A stretch of DNA of 64,000 bases from assembly GCA_014281115.1 (NCBI GenBank), contig JACONQ010000021.1, forward strand, positions 1,288,501 to 1,352,500, written 5' to 3'. Under the pieces are notes generated by a model, which ran no database searches, was not told where the DNA came from, and saw only the letters and a program-made list of their open reading frames with translations. The translations under genes were made by a program, and so were the position numbers. Within the stretch, counting starts at the first letter, position 1. Every line of letters begins with the position of its first letter. This DNA comes from Laburnicola sp. R22_1 (Eukaryota; Ascomycota; Dothideomycetes; Pleosporales; Didymosphaeriaceae). Positions 35,895 to 46,524 of this stretch are shown here, one piece after another.

Positions 35895-36679
35895 AGATCT
35901 TCCAGCGAAAACCACATCTCCTCCAGCGGGAGTGATACGCGTGCCTCCATTGAGCAGCGTCGCAGCCTAGACAGCATTCCCTCGTTACATGTCGATTCGC
36001 CCACTCAAGAGGATGTTGACGGCCATGCATCCCTTTCGCCGAGTTCAACGGCCGTGCCTAGAGACACTGAGACCCGCGACCCGCCGCCCTCCACTTCCAA
36101 TCCGCACCTGCCATCCGAAGATCGTGGCAACCCCCTAGGCCCCGAGCAAGACAAGGTTTGGCCTGCACATAGGGACTCTCTGACGGAAGCGACACCACCA
36201 GAGCTCTACAAGAAGGCCACAGAGGGAATGCAAGCCCTCTTTAGCAGTCTCCGCGCAACAAGCGGCAGCACAAAACGGCGCTCGGGGACAGCCTCGCTGC
36301 GAAAGCGCACCTCAAAGGAGTCAGAAGCCAGATGGAGCAAGAGGCGGATATGACGATTCGACAACTCGTGTGGCACGTCTCCAACAGAAAAGGCCGGATG
36401 GACAACAACCTTGCGCTCGTCAGGTTATTTCGCGCAAACGGAGATTACCAACAAGAGGTTAATGTGCTTAAGGAAGAAGTCTCTCGGGTACGCCCGCGCT
36501 TAGAAATATTGGCTCCGCTGGAAGCCAAGTGGGCGCAGGCTCGTGATGACGAGGAGGAGGAGAAGACTAAATTGGCGACAGAGTGGAAGGCGCGTTACAT
36601 CCAGGACAGAGCAAAAGTTCTTGAAAGAGTGGACCGGCTGGCTGGACTTGAGGCGGATGGTTTCTTGCAAGGCTTGTGA
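35895..36679 (+). CDS. Coiled-coil hypothetical protein, frame broken or spliced
   Basis: A frame with coding character runs from at least 35,895 (RSSSENHISSSGSDT) through an acidic, Ser/Pro-rich part to EGMQALFSSLRAT near 36,260, then closes at 36,353. Coding character continues in another frame from about 36,260 (KTALGDSLAAKAHLKGV) to the stop at 36,679, with Glu/Lys/Leu heptad-like composition typical of a coiled coil. Either a frameshift lies near 36,260 or a very short intron was missed. The 5' end is unclear: ACCAG-type acceptor-like sequence occurs near 35,896 (CGTCCAG), so an upstream exon is possible. No family was recognised. Confidence 0.45.
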
Positions 36680-37527
36680 TTGGATTTTGCTACTAGCGCA
36701 GGTGGCCGAATGTATGCCGGGCAAAGATAATGCTGTTGTTCTTGGGCAGAGACGTGATGGTGTCGTGCCGCGGGTAAGAGGTTACGACCAGCGCAGGTTG
36801 CCGAGTGTATGGTGGGCGAGGGATGAGTACTGTTGACATGCCGCAGGGGGCATCCGTATAGCACAGCGTAAGCCCGTCACAAAAGCGGCAGAGCGGAAAA
36901 GGTAACTCGCTGATATCATGCTCAATTCTTTCTACCTCGCATCACTTGTCTCGCGCGAGCTCCATAAACGCTACACCTATCAGCCCGTCGCTCGATGTTG
37001 CTCTCTGCCAGTTACTCCAATCCTCCCACGCCTGCTCGCGCCTTGGTTCCTCGCCAGAGCCGTCCCCCTCCGGCAGGAAAACTGAAATAAACAGATGCTT
37101 GGCGAGACCCGCCGACATGGAGATGTGTAATCGCCGTGAAGTTGCTGTGCCTCGCTTCTTCGCGCTAGAGTACGCTCTTTCCGCTTGCGCCACGCGCCGT
37201 GGTGTTCTCCTCCGCTGTCGTCTACTGCCGATTCTGCCATTTGCGCGACTTGCCCAGGCGTCTTGCTGTCGATGCTCAAACTTGGGCTCGGGTAAGCATT
37301 CAGCTTCCTCGCAAGTTAGGTGTTTAGGGTCGGGGTCGGAAAGGCCTCCAGCTTGGGCGGCATCTGAATCGGGGATCGGGAGTTCATCTCGTCGGCGCTC
37401 TCGATCGTCTTCATTTCACGGCGTCATGCCAGAGAAACAGAGATGATGTCCATGACGAATCCATGGAAGCTTGGATGTAATTGGAACAAAACTCCAGCCA
37501 CTCAGCCAGTGACGTGGATCCGGATCG
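36680..37527. other. Intergenic, possible minor exons
   Basis: Open frames on both strands (36,942-37,446) conflict with each other and none shows a recognisable domain. A weak near-repeat GCGCAGGT-GCCGA-TGTATG occurs at about 36,699 and 36,791. I call no gene here. Confidence 0.4.
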
Positions 37528-38793
37528 TCAGTCAATACGGCCATGTGTCCGTTGCTTTTTTGATGATCCGTCCGGCGTGGGGAGCGCAAAGGCGGATGTG
37601 CTGCAATCACTCCTGCTAGAGAGACTCGGCGTCGGGAGACCCCGCTTGCGGCTGGAAGAAGGCTTATCAATCGTGTTCTTGATACGGTCCAGTCGATCGC
37701 CCATGGCGTGATCAGCAATGTTCCAAAGCATGTGGCGGAGCACGGAAACCTGTTCCGCATCTTGGAGGAAAGCGCGCTCGATGTCTTTCATGTAGTATTT
37801 AGCGAGACCATCATCGTCCTGTTCCCGCCAGTGCACGCACAGCCACGCGGTGTACATGTCAACGCACAGAGAGAAATGGACCGTGTCGACCACGGTCGGA
37901 GGAGCCGAGGACGAATGGAACTGGTAGAGGTAATTGCCGATGAAAGCACCATCACGTGCGGATTGCATGAAGGCATCGTGGATGGTCCCACCGTTCCGCG
38001 GACTCTTCCATTGGGCAGTGATGAAAGGGAAGTGCTGTCCGGAAGAGATGGTCCGCCGCACGATTGCGAATTCCTGCATCTCGGTGAATGCGGCGTGCTG
38101 CTCGCCCTTTTCCGTTGTTGTACGATAGCCGACCGAGACGTCAGGCTGTGGTTGCTCCAATGGTCCAAACTCTTTAGCCCTGTTCGGGTCTCGTGGCGGG
38201 GGCATGTACATTCTCTCCAGGTTCATGTCTGTCTTGCTGGAGATGCGTGACATGCTGTCGTCGTGGAAGAGCAAGTCGTCCACCAGCAGCCTGAGACCGT
38301 CTCTCTCGGAGAGGCGGCTCGCCTGACTCTGGTTGTTGGCGATGCGTCGTGCATTGGGAGAGCAGCGATCACGCGGTTCCCTGACCACGGCCTCGACGAA
38401 TCTGTGTAGCTCCGGGGGGAGTCTTCGCTCCTTGCGGACGTAGATGCCGTAGAGGCCGAGCTTCAGCTCCGGGTCGACGGTGGGCAGCTTCGGTTCTCTC
38501 GGCGTGTTCGACATGGATGTGCCGTCGTCGTCGTCGTCGTCGCGACTCGCGTAGTCAGCGTCGTCGTTGGGGAGGCTGTCGGAGGGGGGCGCGTCGCCGG
38601 CTTCGAACTGGTCGGCTGTGCTGTTGTGATGGTATAGATTCTCAAGCGTGAGGGGATCGTGGAGCGCGGGCGGCGCAGGCGCGGATGGAGCGACGAAGCT
38701 GGCCGAGCAGCTGCGCGCGCGACGACGGCGCTTTGGCGGAGTTTGCTCGAGCACGTCGCTGTCGTCGCCAAGGGATCGCGATCGCTTTGGCAT
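37528..38793 (-). CDS. PD-(D/E)XK-like fungal protein, paralogue 1 (DUF7924-like)
   Basis: A single exon encodes 421 residues. The first 110 residues are low complexity: basic KRRRRAR near residue 21 (possible nuclear signal) and a run of six aspartates encoded by a GTC/GAC microsatellite. The C-terminal half is a conserved domain shared with the neighbour at 39724: PDVSVGYR (217-224), FPFITAQWKS (255-264), ARDGAFIGNYL (279-289) and VHFSLCVDMYTAWLCVHW. The order PD...xWK fits a PD-(D/E)XK nuclease-like core, but the residue expected to be Glu or Asp is Gln. I recall this fungal family as DUF7924; the name is from memory. The tail after residue 375 is basic and Ser-rich. Function is unknown. 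The 930-bp spacer to its divergent paralogue suggests a shared promoter region. Confidence 0.75.
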   Translation of the reverse strand: MPKRSRSLGDDSDVLEQTPPKRRRRARSCSASFVAPSAPAPPALHDPLTLENLYHHNSTADQFEAGDAPPSDSLPNDDADYASRDDDDDDGTSMSNTPREPKLPTVDPELKLGLYGIYVRKERRLPPELHRFVEAVVREPRDRCSPNARRIANNQSQASRLSERDGLRLLVDDLLFHDDSMSRISSKTDMNLERMYMPPPRDPNRAKEFGPLEQPQPDVSVGYRTTTEKGEQHAAFTEMQEFAIVRRTISSGQHFPFITAQWKSPRNGGTIHDAFMQSARDGAFIGNYLYQFHSSSAPPTVVDTVHFSLCVDMYTAWLCVHWREQDDDGLAKYYMKDIERAFLQDAEQVSVLRHMLWNIADHAMGDRLDRIKNTIDKPSSSRKRGLPTPSLSSRSDCSTSAFALPTPDGSSKKQRTHGRID

Positions 38794-39723
38794 ATAGCCG
38801 GCGGGTGGTGGTGATGATGGGGGTTTGGTGTTGATGTGGGGACGGTGACTCGGTGCAAGTGTTTGCAGCTGTGGGTGGCGCGCTGCTGACTCAGCGCTGC
38901 ATCATCAACCTCGGGTGCCCAACTCGAGTCTACGGAAGCTCCTCAATACCACCCACCCGACCCGACTGCCTGCGCACACGTGCGATGGCTGCAGGAGATT
39001 TACGTAGCAGGGGGAAGGCACATTAAAGCCCTTGGTGTGAGTTGTTTATGTGGCGATGCTCGCAGAGACTGAGCTGGATGGAGCGGATTTGAGCCAGCGT
39101 CGCGCGGCTGCGGCTTTGCTTGGCGCTGGTCACGTGCCAGAAAACTTCCGAGGTTGTGCGCATATCCATATACCCAGTTTTCCAGCGAGAAACTCAGGCG
39201 TAGGTGCCAAGGTGAGGAAAGCTACGACGGCATATACAGCTCTCCTTCGCATGCGCAGTCTGCGACTTGCTATCGCCAAAACCCACTCGGCACACTTGGT
39301 CGCGGTACCTGATGCTGGTGGGAGATGTAGGCTACACTGCATGCGGGGTAGTACGGCCTATGACGCCACCGCGCTTATCGATACGCACGCACGTTTCCAA
39401 AACAACACCATGCCCGCCCGACACGCGTGAGAAGAAGTTAGGGTTCGACTCGTCCAAAACGCGCGAGAAGCTGTTCCCGCCCCGTCGACTTTTTCTCCGC
39501 GCCATTCCTGCCCTCACGCTTCGCATCCTTGTCCTCTCTCTCGTCCTCGCCTCGCAGCTTCAAGGCACCCTCGTCGCTCGGCGAATCGAGCCACCTTCTT
39601 CCGGTACGCGCAGGCCCAAGCAGTTACACAATGCCCCACTAACCATGTCAAGCTCTCTCGTAGCGTGGCTGCCCTCTCTCACCTGCTCTCTCTCCAGGCT
39701 GCCTCGACCACTTCTTCGTCGCA
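38794..39723. promoter_or_regulatory. Shared divergent promoter region of the paralogue pair
   Basis: The two nuclease-like paralogues start facing away from each other, 930 bp apart, with no convincing gene between them. The spacer is GC-normal, and the last 200 bases before 39,724 are pyrimidine-rich (CTCTCTC words), as is common just upstream of fungal start codons. Specific factor sites were not identified. Confidence 0.5.
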
Positions 39724-41043
39724 ATGCCGCCTAAGCGCAAGCGCAACCCCGACCTTTCTGTCGAGCTCTCTCACCACTTTTCCGATCCCTCTACCCCTCC
39801 ACCCGAAGCCGCCTCGACGTCGCCCGGCAGCGCCTCTCCGTTCGACGAGCTCGCAGACCCCTCCTTCCCCGACGGCGCACACGGCGCCTGCGACGGCCGC
39901 ACACACGCCCCCTTCGACGACAGCAGCTCGCCCAAGCGCGCCAGATACGGGCTCGTGTACACCCCCACCCTCAGCCTCGAGAGTGAATCGGACTTCCAAG
40001 ACGTACTCTCCGACGCCGGCTCAGCAAGCGAGCCCACCACCGACACCGAATCCCCCATGGTGAGCTCTGGCAAGGAGAGGGATAGGCTCGCCGTGGGTGG
40101 CATCCTCCTCGATCGCAAAGAGAAGATCCCTAAGCCCGTTCAGGATCTTATCGAGACGCTCAAGGACAAGGAGAGATCTGTCACGCCCAGAGCGCAGTAT
40201 GCGGTAGACAAGGAAGCCGAAGCTCGCCAAGTCGGTGAAGAGGACGAGACGTTTGTCCTCAGGAATGCACTGTCCCTGTCCCGATACACCGAAGGCGACG
40301 GCCACGGCTGGACCGACAACCAGACGAACATTTACCTGGATCGAAGTTTCATTCACACGGACTTATCTGAAGCTCAGCCCGACATTTGCAATGGTTACCG
40401 AAAGAGGCGTGAGGCCGCGAGCCATATCTCGGTCCCTTTCTCCAAGGCAGAAGAGACCTTTATTACGAACGCAGAAGTTCTCAATCCACTCAGCAAAGAT
40501 CAATGCCCTATAGCACTGACGTCGAGCATGCACTTTCCCTTCTATACTGTGCAGTGCAAACCGGGGAAGACCATGCCCGAAGCAGAAGACCAGACCGCCC
40601 GTGACGGTGCTGCCATCAACGAGAACCTCCGAGCGCTTTACTTCACAGCGCAAGGTCCGGACAATACTGCCGAGCCGGACGTTTTGAAGACTCTTCACTT
40701 CTCCGCGTGCTTCGATAGCGGCCTGCTGCAGACCTGGGTGCATTGGTTCAATCCCGTTGAGAACGAATACAACATGGAATATGTCGACTGCTACCGCATC
40801 AAGAAGCGCCAGGACATGGAGGAATACCGGAGGTTCTTACGCAACTGGGAAGCGCACGCCATGAGCATTCGCCTACAAGATATCAAGGCTGCGATCCAGG
40901 TCATTATGGCTCGACAAGCTCTCGCCAACCGACCCGCCGATGCGCTTACCCGCAGGCTGTCTGCCCGCAAGCTCGGTCGTGCCTCGAAGAAGCAGCCGTC
41001 GTCACCGACCAGGAAGAGCACTCGCCGCACCGGAGGTGCCTGA
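39724..41043 (+). CDS. PD-(D/E)XK-like fungal protein, paralogue 2 (DUF7924-like)
   Basis: A single exon encodes 439 residues. After a basic start (MPPKRKRNPD) and a Ser/Pro/Asp-rich region up to residue 115, the conserved domain shows PDICNGYRKRRE (219-230), FPFYTVQCKPG (271-281), ARDGAAINENL (293-303) and LHFSACFDSGLLQTWVHW. The pattern and spacing parallel paralogue 1, with an extra 14 or so residues before the FPF block. Again Gln stands where the core usually has Glu/Asp. The C-terminus is basic (KLGRASKKQ...RKSTRR), suggesting nucleic acid binding or nuclear location. Sequence identity to paralogue 1 is low outside the motifs, so the duplication is old. Function is unknown. Confidence 0.75.
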   Translation: MPPKRKRNPDLSVELSHHFSDPSTPPPEAASTSPGSASPFDELADPSFPDGAHGACDGRTHAPFDDSSSPKRARYGLVYTPTLSLESESDFQDVLSDAGSASEPTTDTESPMVSSGKERDRLAVGGILLDRKEKIPKPVQDLIETLKDKERSVTPRAQYAVDKEAEARQVGEEDETFVLRNALSLSRYTEGDGHGWTDNQTNIYLDRSFIHTDLSEAQPDICNGYRKRREAASHISVPFSKAEETFITNAEVLNPLSKDQCPIALTSSMHFPFYTVQCKPGKTMPEAEDQTARDGAAINENLRALYFTAQGPDNTAEPDVLKTLHFSACFDSGLLQTWVHWFNPVENEYNMEYVDCYRIKKRQDMEEYRRFLRNWEAHAMSIRLQDIKAAIQVIMARQALANRPADALTRRLSARKLGRASKKQPSSPTRKSTRRTGGA

Positions 41044-41447
41044 GTACCCCCAGGACGGGAGACGAAGAAGTGCACGCGTCGGATTGGCTTTAAAGATCCC
41101 GTGGGCTTGGAGATAAGCTGGAGAATTGCGGGTTTGTGCATGTTTTGTCTATTTTCTTAGCATGGGAGTTGGCGTCTCTGGGATGATACCCCTAGTGAAT
41201 TACATTTACTTGTGCATACATGACCTTGCATCTATCCTGTGACATGTGCGTGCGTGCGTGCAATGTAAGACCTCCTTAGAACTATGGAACCACTGCTAAT
41301 CGTAGTTGCCTTGACGACGAGGGCGGCCATCGCTACACCAACAATCGCATCTTAGTCTACCTTAGTCCTGCCTTCCTACCCAAGGGCATTTAGCAAGCCA
41401 TTCTGGATATCTGTGACATGGGAGTTAGGACATAGATAATACCTATA
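41044..41447. other. 3' flank of paralogue 2, edge of the gene island
   Basis: GC-normal sequence without a gene. The TA target of element C lies at 41446-41447. Left of this point the DNA is unmutated; right of element C it is RIP-degraded. Confidence 0.5.
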
Positions 41448-43298
41448 ACGTGTTTACAAGCGTGCCGTCAGTACAAGCGAGCCGTCAACCCTACCAACTT
41501 TCTACACTTAAAAAGCCACGTAGTTTAACAACACATCAAAATTCTATTAATATAATAGCTTTCCTAAATCAAGCAGTATCTATAGAAGCCTTCTTGCACG
41601 TACGTGAGTTGTGCCCAGGCTCCCTGCAGCGCGTGCAGCGCGCTGAAGCCTGCCGGCTCGCACCTGACCGCGCCTGGCTATACCGCGTTTCTCCCTCTAG
41701 TTGCTGCTCAACAGCCTTCTAAGCAATAATATCCTCTCCCTCTGCCTTTGATAGAGTGCCTCGCTTCTAGATCCGCTTCTTTTTGCGCTGTTTACGCGTT
41801 GTAGCTGCCTTATTTGCCCTTTGTAGACTAGCTATCTTATCGCGCATAATCACTATCAAATGCGCCATTCTCTCAGCCCCTCTTGTAAGCCAATTAAGCA
41901 ACTAGATAACTAATGTAGGAGAGGATCCTTAATGCCTTTGGATCCGCTCACGAACTAGAGTTGACTAAGCGCCTAGCTCGCGCGCGTTGCTTGGTGTTGC
42001 AGACTCCCATAGGGTCTCTAGTAGGGCTGCTGGCGACGGCGTACGAAGCTTCACATCAAGCTTTAATATCACCGCCTCTAGATTGTGTGGGACTAGCCCA
42101 GCGCCTTAAAAGCTTGCGCAGATATTCTCCTTTGTAATTGACTGGTCGTAGGCGGCGCGGAAGGCTGGTAGGAACTCAAGCTTAGTGATATGGTTAATAT
42201 GGTCGCGTATCAGGCCCTCGACCTGGCGCCCGTACGCCCGCTTCAACGGCGAGAAACAGCCAACGTTAAGCGGTTGCAGAAGGTGTGACGAATGTGGCGG
42301 CATACAGAGAGTGTAGATCTTGTTCTTCTTACAGATCTCCTGGAATTCGAGCGAGTTGTGACTCTCATGGCCGTTAAGTATTAGTAGCTGACGCGCGCCC
42401 ACTCTACGCTCTACTGTATGCTTGATAAAATGCTGTAGCCAGGCAACACCAAGCTCGTTCGTAGTCCAGCCATTGTCGCTGAGACTAATAGCCCAGTCAC
42501 CTGGTATATCGTCGCCCTCGTACCAGGCAGAGAGGTGGTACTGGCCAGCGAAGATGATAAAGGGCGGGATTGCCCACCCAGCAGCGTTGATTCCGTGGAT
42601 TGCCGTCACCCACTCACAATTGCCTGGCTGGATCGCTTTTGGCCGGCCACGCCTCTCTGAGCCAGTAACGACTAGCTGGGAGGATATTTTACCCATCAGA
42701 AAGCCAGTCTCGTCGAAGTTGAAGGTATCCTCGTCGCAGATACCGTAGGTGGCCTTTGTACGTGCTACTAGCTCAAACCAGGCCTGTATAACCGTCGGGT
42801 CCTCGCAGAGGGCTCGCTGTCGATCGTAGGGTCGATTAAATCGCGTTGTGAGGCTGTCTGTTCGCTTAACAAAGTTCCTAGGCCACTGCTGGCCAACGTG
42901 GCCTGCGCTGCGCTTAGTGAGCAGCTTATTCGCCATATCTCGTACAGCACCTAGAGTGGGCGCAAAGCCTCGCGAATCTAGGTTAAGTATTTGCTCAACA
43001 ATCACCTCCTTTTCTAGCTTGGTAAGCTTCTTTGATTTGGGCTGGTAATCGCGTCGCGCAGCAATTCCGGCGCGTTGGTTGCGCAGCGTTGATCGAGGGA
43101 CGTTAAACGTTAAGGCAGCGCGATTTTCGCTCTGAATCTGATTTTTATTAATAGCTGAGATAGCAAGGAAGATATCTCCTTTGTTATAGGGCAATTGAGT
43201 TGTAGTTGGTTGAGGCATTGTAGTTTGCTTATCGCGCGTTACGGAAAGTTGGTGGGGTTGACGGCTCGCTTGTACTGACGGCATGCTTATAAACACGT
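41448..43298 (-). mobile_element. Fot-like DNA transposon, family C, well-preserved copy
   Basis: The element is 1851 bp between TA at 41446-41447 and 43299-43300. Inverted ends of about 56 bp start ACGTGTTTA and contain TACAAGCGNGCCGTCA twice, differing between ends at three places, all transitions. It is the better preserved partner of the nested copy at 12260-14122. Confidence 0.93.
41569..43218 (-). pseudogene. Fot-like DDE transposase of family C
   Basis: One frame runs from ATG 43218 (MPQPTTTQL) to a TGA at 41569 (549 residues), the same length as copy A's transposase within one codon. It is open for the first 371 codons, to a TAA at 42106, with a few further nonsense codons beyond. 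A psq-like helix-turn-helix (ALTFNVPRSTLRNQ) is followed by a CENP-B-like domain. The catalytic set reads NFDETGF (Asp kept), LLILNGHESH and LLQPLNVGCF (both Asp-to-Asn). A zinc knuckle, CTRCREPGHNSRTC, lies near the C-terminus. The two Asp-to-Asn changes fit CpA-to-TpA mutation on the plus strand. Inactive as it stands. Confidence 0.9.
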
Positions 43299-43548
43299 TA
43301 GAGAATTATAATAGTATGTTTTTACTTAACCTTTTATTTAAGCAGCTCTTAGACGCGCTGTTTGCGTATCTTAACCGCCTTATTCTAGAAGAAGGCAATC
43401 GCGATGCTTAGCAGCAGATGAGATGGTTCGTAGGAGAGTTAAGGAGATTATCTTGTCCCTGGCCCGCTCTGTCCCGCGTTTTGCTCTACAGCTTATTTAG
43501 TAGCATAGCTATCTTAGTAAGGTTTCTAAGGGTCTTAAAGATGCTTGC

Positions 43549-43835
43549 TGTAAGGGCGGTACACGGCCGTATAGGGCAAACCTCTCTAGGACAGCTAGAA
43601 TAGTTAAAAGAGCTAGTTAAATTAAGACTATTCTAAGATAGTGGATAAGAAAGGGATATAGGGGGCCCTTTCTTATATAGAAGGCAGTATAGGGCATAGG
43701 CCCACACTAACCACCACACTAACACTAACTAGAAAAGGCGCCTTTAGGAAGGTAAAAGGCGCAAATAGGGGAAATAGGGTATAAAAGAGAGGTAATAGGG
43801 CGTGCTTGGTAGGAAGACTAGCAAGTACTATTATA
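43549..43835. repeat. LTR copy 1 (TGTAA-type)
   Basis: Left LTR of the non-autonomous element. It starts TGTAAGGGCGGTAC and ends TACTATTATA. Related copies lie at 46233, 48008 and, inverted, 61346. Confidence 0.85.
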
Positions 43836-45774
43836 TAACGCCCCTTTTAAGGTCTAAAAATAGGAAGGAAAGTACATAAAAATAGGGTATTTAGCGGATT
43901 TTTAACGTAACTAGCACTATTTTAGGGCTAAAGAGGGCTAGAATAGGGGTAATAGGCTCCTATAGCTCTAGCAGTGACCTTAGTTTTTAATTTGGGTGCT
44001 ATTTAGTAGAGATATTAAGAAAAGTAGTTAGGGATAAATTAGTACTAGGTTAAAAACTATATCTTAGCATTTAGCGTTTTGCTAATAGAGCGTATTCTTA
44101 GCTCTAACGCTATATAAAAACGCAGTTAGCTAAAAAAATTTTAGGTAGTTTATTGCGCGCTAGCGCAATTATATTATATAAGGTTCCTTAGTACTATAGA
44201 AAAGTGTTTTAAAAAAACGTGTTAACCTAACTATATAGTTTTTAATTAGGGTAGAGTAGCTTATAAAGCTATAGGGGCTACTAGTGTAGTAGGGTAAAGG
44301 TGCTAAAAGGTGCCCTATACGTGTAATAGCTAGGTAGCTACTAAATTAGTAGTAAGCTAGCTAGACAGAGAATAGCTAGGGGTAAGAGCGCTAAAAGCAA
44401 TAGGTGCCTACGCATAGTAGGCTAGCTAGGAAGTTGCTTAATTAGTAGTAAACTAGACTACCTATTTTAGTGGCTTAGAGTGCCCCTAGGAGTAGAATAA
44501 GTTAGGTAACTAGTGGATTAGAGTAAGGGCTAATAATTAGGGGGCAGCTCCTAATTATTAGCATTCTAGAAGACTTTATTAGGCAGTTTCCTATTAGATT
44601 TATTGCCTAAGTATTCTTTCTATAGGGAGTTAGACTTAGGGTTAATTAGATTAGTAAATTTAGATTTATTATTAGAAAGGTTATTATAATAGGTAGGTTC
44701 TTTATCTTCTAATTTGCTGCTATAATAGGTAGTGTTATTATCTTTTAGGCTATTATTATAATAAGTAATACTAAGTTTATAAAGATTATTCTTATTAAGC
44801 GCCTTTGCTCTAGTGTAATTACTATAGTCCTTACTAAATTAGGCGTCTTTTAGCTTATCTAGCTATTCTAGCGATAGCTAGAAAAGAGTAGCAGGGAGTA
44901 GTTAGCTAAAGTAATTAGGCTTAGGCTCTACTTTAGAGTCTCTATTATTAAAAAGAGTAGTTAGGGTTGCCTAATATATATTAACTTTGGGACTCTTAGG
45001 GGATAATAGTATAAAGTTATTAAATTTAGAGGCTAACTACTAGTAAGTTTAAGGAAAAAGTAGAGTTATAATAGAGATATTTAACTATAATCTATTAATA
45101 AACTAAACTAAAAGGTAGCTAGGTAATATTAATAGTCTAGTAATTAGTTGCCTAGCTAAATACTTAATAGGCAGTAAGTAAGAATTAGAGTAGTCTTAGT
45201 AAAGAGAGTAGGTTTCTATAACTAGTACTATCCTAGTTTAAATATAAGCTTAACTAAAATCTAAGGTAGTAAAAGATTAGAGTAGAGTGCGTAAGGCTAC
45301 TTAGTAAGGTAAAGTAGTAAAAGATTAGGACAGACTAGATAGAGCCACTTAGTAAGGCTAGCGCTAGGGTAACTTAGTATTAAGGTATTCTAAGTGTTAG
45401 AGTGGTTTACTAGGGGCGTCTATCGTAAAGATAATAAGAAAAAATAAGAAAAAATACCTAAAAGGTTAATAGTTAGGCGTAGCAAAGTACTTAAATTTAG
45501 TAAGTCTAAATATTTTATAAGAATAAGCTAGCGCGCTTAGTAAGTAAGGTAGGGCGTCTTATAGAGAAAATAAAAGTATTATTTATATATAAAATCTTTA
45601 TAGGCGGCGCTATAGCGCCTTTAGAGCCTAATTCTAATTTTCTTTACTTAGTGCCTTTGGCCCTTATAGTGTAACGCCGGTTAGGTGTTATAGGCAAATT
45701 AGTCTTTAGAGGTAATATAGTTATTGCTTATTATTATTTAGAAATATTTAGAAATATTTAGGGTGGCCTTTTAA

Positions 45775-46120
45775 TATAGACCTTAGTGTAGTGTAATAAC
45801 TATCTAATATAACTAGTAACTAACCTAATACACTCTTATGTACTTATAGTAGGTAGAGAAGTTATATTAGTAGTCTTATAGACCTTAGGTAGTATAACAA
45901 CTACTTAGTATAACTAGTAACTAACCTAATACACTCTTACTTACTTATAGTGGGTAGAGAAGTTATATTAGTAATATTATAGACTTTAGCATAAAACTAC
46001 TACCTAGTATAACTAGTAACTAACCTAATATACCCTTACTAACTTATAGTAGGTAGAGGAGTTGTATTAGTAGTCTTATAGACCTTAGGTAGTATAATAA
46101 TTACCTGGCACAACTAGTAA
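45775..46120. repeat. Tandem array of about 100-bp units, 3.5 copies
   Basis: Units begin TATAGACTT or TATAGACCTTAG at 45,775, 45,877, 45,978 and 46,077, spacing 99-102 bp. Each contains AACTAGTAACTAACCTAATA and AGTTATATTAGTA-type words. The array sits just inside the right LTR of the non-autonomous element. Confidence 0.85.
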
Positions 46121-46232
46121 CTAATAAGGTAAAACTTCTACTAATTTAACTGCCTGTGGGTAGTATCTTAAGGGAGAAGTAAATACTATATTGCTATCTA
46201 TAGCTAAATAAAAAGGGTTAGTCTTAGAATAA

Positions 46233-46519
46233 TAGAAGGGTAGTACACAGCCTTATAGAGCAAACCTCTCTAAAACAGCTAGAATAGTTAAAAGAGCTAG
46301 TTAAACTAAGACTATTCTAAAATAGTAAATAAGAAAGGAATGTAAAAGGCCCTTTCTTATATAGAGGGCGGCATAGGGCACAGACTTACACTAACTACTA
46401 CGCTAACACTAACTAGAAAAGGCGTCTTTAGAAAAGTAAAAGACGTAAATAGGAGAAATAGGATGTAAAAGAAAGATAATAGGGCGTGCTTAGTAGGCAG
46501 GCTAGCAAGTACTATTATA
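46233..46519. repeat. LTR copy 2 (TGTAA-type)
   Basis: Right LTR of the element starting at 43549; more RIP-mutated than copy 1. Followed by the CTTAC target duplicate. Confidence 0.8.
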
Positions 46520-46524
46520 CTTAC

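Larger units (their letters stand above)
43549..46519. mobile_element. Non-autonomous LTR element
   Basis: Two direct repeats of 287 bp (43549-43835 and 46233-46519) bound 2.4 kb that shows no readable gag or pol. The flanks are CTTGC (43544-43548) and CTTAC (46520-46524), a 5-bp target duplication with one RIP-type transition. LTR ends are TGTAA...TTATA, that is TGTAA...TTACA after allowing for RIP. It contains the tandem array at 45,775-46,120. The lack of coding sequence suggests a LARD/TRIM-like passenger, though RIP could have erased a gene. Confidence 0.8.

Noticed and set aside
36942..37446. Overlapping open frames on both strands between the coiled-coil gene and paralogue 1
   Set aside because: They conflict with each other, have no recognisable domain and lie in GC-rich DNA where long chance frames are common.
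34280..41043. RIP damage in the second gene island
   Set aside because: CpA and TpG are common and the reading frames are free of RIP-type stops, so these genes were not affected.
45775..46120. Regular repeats resembling a CRISPR array
   Set aside because: Units are contiguous tandem repeats without unique spacers, inside a eukaryotic LTR element.
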